NCBI GenBank assembly: GCA_002345845.1
Contig: DDWF01000196.1
Location: forward strand, 5,478-69,477
Source: Betaproteobacteria bacterium UBA2293
GTDB taxonomy: Bacteria; Pseudomonadota; Gammaproteobacteria; Burkholderiales; Rhodocyclaceae
DNA length: 64,000 bases
Direction: 5' to 3'
Part shown: positions 8,149 to 16,200 of the stretch, in pieces
Layout: the number at the start of each line of letters is the position of its first letter
How positions within the stretch are numbered: position 1 is the stretch's first letter
The notes under the pieces: model-generated
What the model saw: only the letters and a program-made list of their open reading frames with translations
What the model was told of the DNA's origin: nothing
The model's database searches: none
Translations under genes and position numbers: made by a program

Positions 8149-8916
8149 ATGGATAGCGTGATCACGCTCAGCGCGGTCGAACTGGAACGCCTGCTGATCA
8201 CGCTGGAGTCTTCGCAACAAGTCCATCGCCGGCACCAGTTCTTCCTGTGGACGCAGGGCGCGTTGCAGGGCTTTCTGCCGCACGACATGCTGGTTTTCGG
8301 CTACGGCGCCTATGGCGCGCCGACCTTTCGCAGCGAAGTCCTGGCCCGGGCCAATACGCTCGAAGACCTGGCGCTGCAGGGCGAACTGCGCCGCCTCGTC
8401 GACCTGATCGTCGACCGCTGGCTCGAAGGCAACTATCAGCCGCTCACTGTCATCCCCAGTGTCGACGGGCGTGGTTGTCCGGCCGGCCAGCTGCTCGCTC
8501 GCCTCGGCCTTGGCCATGCGCTGGCGCATGGCACCCGCGAGTTCTTCGGTGACTGTTCCGGTTTTTTCATCTTCCTGCGCATGCCGGAGGTGCCGGGGCG
8601 GCGGCACAGCTACTTCATCGACATGTTGATGCCCTACCTGCATACCGTGCTCCACCGCATGCTGGCCGAGGAAAGGCTCAGCCAGGAGTGTGCGCCGCGC
8701 TCGGTGCTGCGCCTGAGCGCCCGCGAGTCGCAGGTCATCGGGCTGGTGCGCGACGGCAAGACCAACCAGCAGATCGCCCAGGCGCTCGAACTGAGTCCGC
8801 TGACGGTCAAGAACCATGTCCAGAACATCCTGCGCAAGCTGGAAGTGGCCAATCGCGCCCAGGCCGTCGCCAAGGCCGTCAAGGCACGCCTGATTGGCGA
8901 TCCCGGCGCTTCCTGA
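8149..8916 (+). CDS. epsA: EpsA-type LuxR-family transcriptional regulator (XrtB/PEP-CTERM associated)
   Basis: 255 residues from the ATG, with GAGG 10 nt upstream. An in-frame GTG at 8143 is an alternative. The N-terminal about 180 residues form an autoinducer-domain-like sensor region typical of EpsA. The C-terminal LuxR/FixJ helix-turn-helix is clear: LSARESQVIGLVRDGKTNQQ, then LSPLTVKNHVQNILRKLEV. Members of this family accompany exosortase B exopolysaccharide loci, yet here the gene lies about 45 kb from the eps operon. It directly precedes tandem dyads (8961-8996). LuxR/NarL-type proteins commonly bind 7-2-7 dyads, so it is one candidate for the regulator of those sites; this is inference. 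Confidence 0.88.
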   Translation: MDSVITLSAVELERLLITLESSQQVHRRHQFFLWTQGALQGFLPHDMLVFGYGAYGAPTFRSEVLARANTLEDLALQGELRRLVDLIVDRWLEGNYQPLTVIPSVDGRGCPAGQLLARLGLGHALAHGTREFFGDCSGFFIFLRMPEVPGRRHSYFIDMLMPYLHTVLHRMLAEERLSQECAPRSVLRLSARESQVIGLVRDGKTNQQIAQALELSPLTVKNHVQNILRKLEVANRAQAVAKAVKARLIGDPGAS

Positions 8917-8960
8917 AGACGCCGCGTATTACGCAATGTGACAGACAGGGGCGCTGCGCC

Positions 8961-8996
8961 TGAGCCGATCGGCCCGGGTGACTGAGCCGATCGGCC
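8961..8996. promoter_or_regulatory. Tandem operator: two 14-bp identical copies 22 bp apart
   Basis: TGAGCCGATCGGCC occurs at 8961-8974 and again at 8983-8996. Each copy contains the 10-bp palindrome GCCGATCGGC. Spacing of 22 bp puts both on the same DNA face. They lie about 205-240 bp before the PEP-CTERM start at 9202 and within 80 bp of the end of epsA. The 285-bp gap 8917-9201 also holds a sigma-54-like element and three CTGTCA words. Confidence 0.7.
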
Positions 8997-9135
8997 TGTC
9001 AAATCACCGCCCTGTCACCCTACCGGGCGTCATCTCAGCCACTCAATCTGTCACTCGTCGACATGGCGGCCTTGGGGCGCTGATCGGGTGAAAAATATTC
9101 CGCCGTTCTGGTGAGCGGACACCCAAAACAGCCCC

Positions 9136-9151
9136 TGGCGAGCATGTGGCA
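9136..9151 (+). promoter_or_regulatory. Candidate sigma-54 (-24/-12) promoter of the PEP-CTERM gene
   Basis: TGGCGAGCATGTGGCA matches the sigma-54 consensus TGGCACG-N4-TTGCA at 9 of 12 scored positions, including the GG-N10-GC core. It would start transcription near 9162, 40 nt before the ATG at 9202. The tandem dyads then fall at about -170 and -195, a usual range for enhancer-binding activators. The PrsK/PrsR-RpoN system is known to control PEP-CTERM genes in related bacteria; neither gene is in this window. Confidence 0.5.
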
Positions 9152-9201
9152 CCCGTCCATTCCGGACCTGTGTTCAATTTTTTCGATAGGGGTTTACACA
9201 T

Positions 9202-9996
9202 ATGAAGTTTTCACTCAAGAAGCTTGCTGCCGTCGCCGTTCTGGCCGCTGCCGCGACCGGCGCCAGCGCTGCAATCGACTCCGGCGCCCAGGGCAATGGC
9301 GAACTGTTCTTCAATGCCTGGGATGCCAACACCTCCTTCACCTTCGACCTGAATGTCAGCATCAATGACTTCGATCTGGCCATGGCAGCTCCTGGCCTTC
9401 TCAACCAATCCTGGGGTGCCGCTCAGGGCTTTCTGCCGGCCTTCAGTGACTGGCTGGCGACGACCAACGCAGCTGAACTGCAGTGGAACATCCTGTCCAC
9501 CGATACCTCGGGTCAGCGTCGTATGCTGACGACCGTTGGCCACGAAAACGAATTGCCGGCCACCAATAACGATGCCACATCACTGCGCACTGGCGCTGGC
9601 TCGATTCGCGACTTCGCCACGCAAGCCAGTCTGGTCATGGTTGGCGATGTGGCCATCACCAATTCCAACGCCGCGCCGTCCTACGCCGGCGTGCAGGGTC
9701 CGTATGTCTTCGGTGGTTTCACCTTCGATTCGACCGGTAATCTGGCGGCCAACAGCTACGCCAATGGCCTGGTCTTCCAGAAGACGACTGCGAACGCCAC
9801 CGGTACCGCCCTTGGCATCAACACCGCCTATGTCGATGAAACCTTGGCGGTCAAGAGCTGGCTAGATGCCGACGGTCTCCATATCGCCGCAGTCGATGCC
9901 ATTCCGGCCGTCCCCGAGCCTTCCGAAACCGCCATGCTGCTGGCCGGTCTCGGCCTGATCGGTTTCGCCGCCCGCCGCAAGGCCCGCCGCGCCTAA
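9202..9996 (+). CDS. PEP-CTERM sorting domain-containing surface protein
   Basis: 264 residues. Signal peptide 1-24 (KLAAVAVLAAAATGASA) and a beta-rich extracellular middle, probably about 200 residues, with many Asn/Thr. The sorting tail has VPEP, then ETAMLLAGLGLIGFAA and RRKARRA. The ATG follows AGGGG. It is a probable exosortase substrate, cleaved and attached or released at the cell surface. It is first in a likely two-gene unit with the PstS-like gene at 10057; a strong hairpin separates them. The upstream region carries tandem dyads and a sigma-54-like promoter. Confidence 0.92.
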   Translation: MKFSLKKLAAVAVLAAAATGASAAIDSGAQGNGELFFNAWDANTSFTFDLNVSINDFDLAMAAPGLLNQSWGAAQGFLPAFSDWLATTNAAELQWNILSTDTSGQRRMLTTVGHENELPATNNDATSLRTGAGSIRDFATQASLVMVGDVAITNSNAAPSYAGVQGPYVFGGFTFDSTGNLAANSYANGLVFQKTTANATGTALGINTAYVDETLAVKSWLDADGLHIAAVDAIPAVPEPSETAMLLAGLGLIGFAARRKARRA

Positions 9997-10004
9997 GTTC
10001 CCCG

Positions 10005-10032
10005 GGCCACCGGTGCCTTCGCCCCGGTGGCC
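10005..10032 (+). other. Intergenic hairpin between the PEP-CTERM gene and the PstS-like gene
   Basis: Perfect 9-bp stem GGCCACCGG / CCGGTGGCC with a 10-nt loop (TGCCTTCGCC) and no T-run after it. It sits just after the PEP-CTERM stop and before the AGGAGA ribosome site of the next gene. Partial termination or 3'-end stabilisation is inferred from position. Confidence 0.6.
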
Positions 10033-10056
10033 GTCATTCCCTTTCAGGAGAATCCC

Positions 10057-11493
10057 ATGCAAGTCAAGAAACTTGTTTCCCTGTGCGCCATCGCCTGCGC
10101 CGCCATGGCTGGTAATGCCCACGCCGCGATGAGCGCTGGCGAACAGGCCATCGTCAACGATGCCGTCGCCAATGGTCGCGTCATCTTCATTTCCGGCGCT
10201 TCCGCCACGCAAAAGGGCTTTACCGGCATCATCGCCTCGATGTTCACCGGCACGCCGATCCGCTTCGCCAACACCACCGCTTCCTCGAAGGACTTCGAGG
10301 CGGTCGCCGGCGTGCTGGCCACGGGTGCCGGCCCGTGGTCGGGCCAGAACGTCATCATCATCGACCGCGTCAAGGGCGGTTCGGTCTGGGGCGTCGACCC
10401 GGTTGCCCGTGCCCAGTCCATCGAGTCGTTGAAGGTCACTTCGGCCACCTGCGGCGCCACTGGTTCCGGCACCGCCGCCAGCCCCTATGTCTGTGATGCC
10501 ACGCCGGTCGGTGAATACATGGTGCCGGATGCTGGTATCTCCGATGTCGCCCCGGCCCTGTTCCAGTCGCCGATCAATACCGAAGGCGAAATTGCCGCAC
10601 CGTCGCTGACCGCTGCCGAAATGGCCCTGCTCAAGGCCTACCCGATCTACTCGCTGGCCTTCGGCGTACCGGTTACCAGCAACGTGCCGATGATCGATCT
10701 GAACAAGACCGCCGTTTCCGCCATCATGGCGGGCGGTGTCGGTACCTGGGACGCCGTCGATCCGACGCTGGACGCTGACGACATCGTCGTCTGCCGCCGC
10801 GTGCCGGGTTCCGGTACCCAGGCCGTCGATAACCTGTATTTCGGCAATTTCCCCTGCGGCGTGGCCAACGAACCGGCCGACCGCGACGCCTCGGAAGCTT
10901 GGGATCCGGTTGCCCGCAAGTACACCGTTACCCCCGGTACCGGCGGTCTGGTGGTCATCGAGAACTCGACCTCGGGTGATGTCCGCAACTGTCTGGACAA
11001 GGCGGTCACCGGCGGTACCTACAACACCAAGGATCGCAGCGGCGCTGCCGTCACCGTCGATTTCGGCGCTGGCGGCCACAAGGCCGTTGGTGTCATGTCC
11101 ATGGACAGCCTGAAGGATTCCAAGTCAACCGGCAACTGGCAGTTCCGTTCGCTCGACGGCGCTGGTACCTACACCTGGGACAACACCGCCAACCCGCCGG
11201 TCGCCTCCGGTGATGGCATCTTCCCGACCCTGGAAAACCTGGTCAATGGTAACTGGGACCTGCAGGGCTGGATCTCCTTCAACATCCCGACCCGTACCAC
11301 TGGCAACAAACTGCAAGTGCTCAACAAGTTCCTGACCGAAGCCCGCAAGCCGTCCTTGCTGGCCAGCATCAGTGACCTGAAGAATGTTGCTGGCGCCATC
11401 CCGGGCAATCCGGGCGTTACCGCCGGTGCGCAGACGCTGCGGGTCAAGTACGTTCAAAACAATCAGTGCGGACCGCTGAATCGCGAGTACTGA
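10057..11493 (+). CDS. Secreted PstS-like substrate-binding protein
   Basis: 478 residues from the ATG after CAGGAGA. Signal peptide 1-24 (LVSLCAIACAAMAGNAHA). The fold resembles phosphate/anion-binding periplasmic proteins: VIFISGASATQKGF near the N-terminus, a PVTSNVPMIDLNKTAVSAIM segment, and VCRRVPGSGTQAVDNLYF, which matches the PstS-type SGT anion-binding motif. It has at least six cysteines in the mature part (SATCG, YVCDA, VVCRR, FPCG, RNCLD, NNQCG), unlike cytosol-exported PstS proteins. No PEP-CTERM tail and no ABC permease or ATPase nearby, so it may act as a secreted binding protein. Pairing with a PEP-CTERM gene is noted in related bacteria; the ligand is unproven. Confidence 0.75.
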   Translation: MQVKKLVSLCAIACAAMAGNAHAAMSAGEQAIVNDAVANGRVIFISGASATQKGFTGIIASMFTGTPIRFANTTASSKDFEAVAGVLATGAGPWSGQNVIIIDRVKGGSVWGVDPVARAQSIESLKVTSATCGATGSGTAASPYVCDATPVGEYMVPDAGISDVAPALFQSPINTEGEIAAPSLTAAEMALLKAYPIYSLAFGVPVTSNVPMIDLNKTAVSAIMAGGVGTWDAVDPTLDADDIVVCRRVPGSGTQAVDNLYFGNFPCGVANEPADRDASEAWDPVARKYTVTPGTGGLVVIENSTSGDVRNCLDKAVTGGTYNTKDRSGAAVTVDFGAGGHKAVGVMSMDSLKDSKSTGNWQFRSLDGAGTYTWDNTANPPVASGDGIFPTLENLVNGNWDLQGWISFNIPTRTTGNKLQVLNKFLTEARKPSLLASISDLKNVAGAIPGNPGVTAGAQTLRVKYVQNNQCGPLNREY

Positions 11494-11538
11494 TCGCCTG
11501 GGCCAGCCGGTCGGCAACGACCTGTCTGTCTTAGCTCC

Positions 11539-11569
11539 AAAAGGCCCGCCTTCCGGCGGGCCTTTTTTT
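11539..11569 (+). terminator. Rho-independent terminator
   Basis: GGCCCGCC (11543-11550), TTCC loop, GGCGGGCC (11555-11562), then seven T. It closes the PEP-CTERM/PstS-like unit and isolates it from the two-partner secretion genes. Confidence 0.92.
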
Positions 11570-11587
11570 CGATTGCCCACCGGGCCA

Positions 11588-11603
11588 TAGTCCGATCGGC
11601 GCA
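11588..11603. promoter_or_regulatory. Degenerate dyad of the TGAGCCG-NN-CGGCTCA family before tpsB
   Basis: TAGTCCGATCGGCGCA has a CCGATCGG palindromic core. Its reverse complement, TGCGCCGATCGGACTA, differs at only two positions from the site at 43162 (TGAGCCGAACGGACTA). It lies 59 bp before the chosen tpsB start, closer than the other sites, so repression or direct activation is possible. Confidence 0.4.
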
Positions 11604-11662
11604 TGTTTCGATGACGGCCAAGTCACGGATGGGTCATGTCGTCTGCCCATAATCCGCCGGCC

Positions 11663-13240
11663 ATGCCTATTCCCCGACTCTTCCTGCGGACGGCCGTTGT
11701 CGTCGCCGCGCTGCTTCCCGCCTTTGCCGCCGCCGCCGACAGCTTCGAGCTGCTCGAGTTCGCCGTCGAGGGCAATTCCGTGCTGCCGGCCATCGAGATC
11801 GAACGCGCCGTCTATCCCTCCCTCGGCCCCGGGCGCACGCTGGCCGATATTGAAAAGGCGCGGGCGGCGCTGGAGGCTGCTTACCAGGCCGCCGGTTACC
11901 TGTCGGTGTCGGTGCTGCTGCCCAGTCAGCCGCTGGGCGGGGTCATCCGCCTGGTCGTCGTCGAAGGCGAGGTCGAACGCCTGAAAGTCAGCGGCAATCG
12001 CTATACCTCGCGCAACCAGTTGCGCAGCGAAGTGCCGGAACTGGCGCCGGGTTCGGTGCCGCATTTCCCGACCATGCAGGCCGAACTGGCGCAGGCCGGG
12101 CGCTCGCCGGACCGGCGGGTGACGCCGTTGCTCCGCCCCGGTGCCCGGCCGGGCACCATGGAGGTGGAACTGGCGGTGGAGGACGAACTGCCGGTGCACG
12201 GTTCGCTGGAGCTGAACAACCGGCGCAGCCCGGATACGGAACGGCTGCGCCTGGAAGCCGGTTTGCGCTACACCAACCTGTTCCAGAAGCAGCATTCGGC
12301 CGGCCTCAATTACGTCGTCGCCCCCGAGGATCCGGAGCAGGTCAGCGTCCTCGCCGCCTTTTACAGCTTGCCGCTGGGGCCGCGCACGTCGTTGTCGGCC
12401 TTCGCTCAGTATTCGAACAGCAACATCGCCGCGGCGCTCGGTTCCAACGTCGTCGGCAAGGGCACGACGCTGGGCGCCCGCTTCAGCCTCAGCCTGCCGC
12501 AGGCCGGCGGCAGGCCGGGTTTCTTCCATTCCCTGTCGCTCGGCGCCGACTTCAAGAATCTCGACGAGACGCAGAACGCGCTCGGCGCCGACAGCAAGGA
12601 CACGCCGCTGCGCTACATGCCGCTGGTCGCCCAGTACACCTTCGGCAACTACGGCGAGTCGGCGGAGCTGAGCGGCAATCTCGGGCTGGTCGTCAATACC
12701 GGCAGCCATTCACGGAAGATCGATTGCCAGGGCTATCGTCTCGACCAGTTCGAGTGCCGACGGGCCAATGCCCGGCCGGGCTTCTCGGCGGTGCGCGGTG
12801 ATGTCGGCTATACCGGCCGCTGGTCGGGCTGGGAGGGCTTTGCCCGGCTCGATTTCCAGCTGGCCGGCCAGGCCCTGGTTTCACCGGAGCAGATGCTGCT
12901 CGGTGGTGTGGACAGCGTGCGCGGCTACCTCGCCGGCGAGGCGGCCGGCGATGCCGGCTGGCGCCTGCGTGGCGAAGTGCGCACGCCGGGCCTCTTCGAT
13001 ATTGCGGGCAGCGGCCTGCGCGCCCTGGTCTTCGTCGATCACGGCCAGGTCTGGCTGAACGATGCGCTGCCCGGCCAGGACGAGCGCTTCACGCTGGCCA
13101 GTGCCGGTGTCGGCTTGAGCCTGAAGGGACGGCCGGGCGGCCCGTTGTTCGCCCTCGATCTGGCGCAGACCCTGCGCGATGGACCACGGACCGGACGCGG
13201 CGCCCAGCGCGCGCATTTCCGCCTGGGTTATGAATTCTGA
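11663..13240 (+). CDS. TpsB outer-membrane transporter of a two-partner secretion system (FhaC/ShlB family)
   Basis: 525 residues from the ATG opening MPIPRLFL; the signal peptide ends near AFAAAADS. An in-frame ATG at 11636 is possible but places nine residues before the signal. Two POTRA domains occupy about 25-190 (FAVEGNSVLPAIEIERAVYP, YLSVSVLLPSQPLGGVIRLV, GNRYTSRNQLRSEVPEL). A BamA-like barrel follows with the conserved VRGY motif (GVDSVRGYLAGEAAG) and LVFVDHGQVW. It should export the giant TpsA encoded 30 bp downstream. Two cysteines, about C355 and C365, lie in one barrel-region segment, which is unusual in the family. Confidence 0.92.
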   Translation: MPIPRLFLRTAVVVAALLPAFAAAADSFELLEFAVEGNSVLPAIEIERAVYPSLGPGRTLADIEKARAALEAAYQAAGYLSVSVLLPSQPLGGVIRLVVVEGEVERLKVSGNRYTSRNQLRSEVPELAPGSVPHFPTMQAELAQAGRSPDRRVTPLLRPGARPGTMEVELAVEDELPVHGSLELNNRRSPDTERLRLEAGLRYTNLFQKQHSAGLNYVVAPEDPEQVSVLAAFYSLPLGPRTSLSAFAQYSNSNIAAALGSNVVGKGTTLGARFSLSLPQAGGRPGFFHSLSLGADFKNLDETQNALGADSKDTPLRYMPLVAQYTFGNYGESAELSGNLGLVVNTGSHSRKIDCQGYRLDQFECRRANARPGFSAVRGDVGYTGRWSGWEGFARLDFQLAGQALVSPEQMLLGGVDSVRGYLAGEAAGDAGWRLRGEVRTPGLFDIAGSGLRALVFVDHGQVWLNDALPGQDERFTLASAGVGLSLKGRPGGPLFALDLAQTLRDGPRTGRGAQRAHFRLGYEF

Positions 13241-13270
13241 GGGGCTGCCGATGCCCGGGGGGAGTGCACG

Positions 13271-16200
13271 ATGAACAGCAATCTGTATCGCCTGGTATTC
13301 GATGAGGAGCATGGCAGTTGGGTGCCGGTGGCCGAGCACATCCGCGGCCGCGGCAAGCGGCACACCCGCCGCCGGGCCCTGGCGGCAGCCGTCCTGGCAT
13401 TGGCCATGGGCGCCGCCGAGGCGCAGAGCCGACCACTGCCGGTGCCATCGACGGTGCCTGGTCGCCCCTTCGTCTTCAGCGGCAGCGTCGTCGGCGGGGC
13501 GCCGAGCGTCGTCGGCAACACCATGACCATCAGCACGCCCAGCCGGACGCTGGGGCTGAACTGGGACTCCTTCAATATCGCCAGCAATCACACGGTCAAC
13601 TTCATTCAACCGGATGCCACGTCGCGCGTACTCAACCGCATTTGGTCGGCCGATCCGAGCGTCATCATGGGCCGCCTGGATGCCAACGGTCAGATCTATC
13701 TGATCAACCAGAACGGCATCCTGTTCGGCAACGGCGCCCAGGTGAATGTCGGCGGGCTGGTCGCTTCGGCCCTCAACCTGTCGCCGGAGATGCTCGAACG
13801 CTTGCTCAACCAGGGTCTGCCGGGCAATCGCGGCGACAGCCTGAGCTTCGCCTGGGACGGCGACAATGCCGGCTTTGCCGCCGGTTTCGTCACTGTCGAT
13901 TCGGGGGCGCGCATCGCCAGCGCCGATGGCGGCCGGGTGGTGCTGCTGGCGCCGCGCACGGTGGAAAACAAGGGGACGATCGAAGGCAACGGCATCGAAG
14001 CAATCCTCGCCGCCGGCGGCAAGGTGGTGTTGACCGTACCCGATGACCCCTCCTTGCGCGGCCTGCTGGTCGAAACCGATGCCTTCGCCACGCGCGATGC
14101 GCTCGGCAATGCCGTCAAACTGGACGGCAGCGTCAACCATTCCGGCTCTATCGACGCAGGTAACGGCGGCGTGGTGACGCTGGCGGCCCTCGCCGTCAAC
14201 CAGAAGGGGATGATCAACGCCACCCGGGCGGTCAACCTGAACGGCACCACCATGCTCGTTTCCGGCGAAACGGAAACCAACCGCCTGACCATCCACCAGC
14301 GCGGCAAAAAGGCCGAGATTGACTGGGTTTCGGGATTTTCTGTCGGTGCTGGCAAGACGGTCGAGTTCATTCAGCCGGACAGCGGCTCGGTGGTGTACAA
14401 CTATGTTTACGATGCGGATCGCACGGCTGCCGACGGCAGCTTGCTGAACCGCGCCGGGCGCTCGGTCATCGATGGCATCCTGCGCGCTACCGGCCAGTTC
14501 TTCCTGATCAACGAGCGCGGCGTGCGTTTTGCTGCCGGTGCCGACGTACAGGCAGCGAACGTCGTCGTTTCGGCGCTCGGCGTCAATCCGGCCCTGGTCG
14601 CCAGCGGCCTGTTTGCCATGGATTACGTCGACAAATCCGGAAATGGCCAGCGCGCCTTTTATCTGAACAAGACCCAGTTGTCGGCTGCCTCAGACGCGGA
14701 GTTTGCCGCCCAGGCGGCGGCTGGACAGGCCGCTTTCGACGCGGCACGCATTGATGTCGAGGCCGGGGCGCGCATTGCCGCCAACGTGGACAACGGTCTG
14801 GTCATGCTGTTCGGCGCCGACGTGATGCAGGCCGGGACAGTGACGGCGGACAAGGGGCAGGTGCTGCTTGCCGCCGGTGCGGATGTCTATCTGAAACCGC
14901 CGTTTGCCGCCGGTCTGCGTGGCTTCATGGCCGAGGTCAATCCCCTTTACGTCGTCCGCCGTGATGCCGGCAATGCCTGGAGCGTTGTCGATCACGGCAG
15001 CATCACCAACCGCGGCACCATCGCGGCGGCGCTCGGCAACATTTCGCTGACCGGTTACGACATCGCCCAGCTCGGTACCTTGTGGACCAGTACGTCGGCG
15101 ACGCTCAACGGCTCGATCCGCCTGGTCGCTCGCGACCAGGTGGCGCTTTCCGGCCTGGCCAGCGGCGACGACGAGCCGCCGGTACAGGCCGGCCAACGCA
15201 ACCTCGACGCCGATGGTGTGGCGCCCTATGTCGGCAGCGATTTCTACAATCCGCTGAACAAGGCCGAGCAGCCGGACTTCATCGTCGGCCAGTTCGGTGG
15301 TAGCTTGACTTTCGGCAAGGACAGCGTGACCAAAGTGGCGATCGACGGCAGTAGTGGCAAGACGGTCACCGCCGGGCAGGCTTTCCTGGCCTCCAGCATC
15401 GAGGCGATCGCCCGCCAGATCATTGTCGATGGCGACGGCAGCCGCGGGGCCCTGCTCCAGGCCCAGGGTGGCCACATCGATTTCATGGCCAGCGACCGCT
15501 TCAGCCTGATTCGCGGCTTCATCGGCGACCCGATGGATGCGCCGCAGTCGGCTGCCACTCCGGATGCCGGCGTCGGTATCCATGTCGAAGGCGGCGCGCG
15601 CCTTGACGTTTCCGGTGTCATCGCCAGCAAGTCGGTGGCCGATCTGTTCATGAGCGCTGAACTGCGCGGCGACGAGTTCGCCGGCAACCCGGTACAACGT
15701 ACCGGCGCCCTACGCGGCGAGACGGCGTATGTCGATATCCGGGACAAGGTGGCCATCGCCGATCTTTCCGGATACATCGCCCAGGTCGGGCAGACGGTCG
15801 AAGAGAAGGCAGCGACCGGTGGCAGCATCGCCCTGCAAAGTACCGGCAGCGTCGTCGTCAAGGGGGGCAGCACGCTCGACGTATCCGGCGGCGGTGTCAA
15901 CTACGCGGCGGCGACGGTTACCGAAAGCCGCGTGCTATCGATCGGCGGCCAGAGTTATCGGCTCAACGACGCACCAACGACGGCCATCTACTACGGCTTG
16001 CAGAACATCACGCGCAACGAGGCCGCCTACTACGAAGGGCGCAGTGCCGGCAGCGTGGAAGTCTCCGGCCACAGCCTCGCCGTCGATGGCCACCTGCTGG
16101 CGACGACGACGCGCGGCGTCCGTCAGCGCGAGATCGGCGATCCGCTGAGCAACCATTACGCCTCGCCGCTGGGTGGCCAGTTGATCGTCCGCGACGCCGG

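Noticed and set aside
8996..9054. Three CTGTCA words (8996, 9012, 9048) as a classical Pho box
   Set aside because: Starts are 16 and 36 bp apart, not the 11/22-bp period of PhoB sites.
13241..13270. Terminator between tpsB and tpsA
   Set aside because: The 30-bp gap has no stem-loop with T-run and contains the tpsA ribosome site, so the two genes are co-transcribed.
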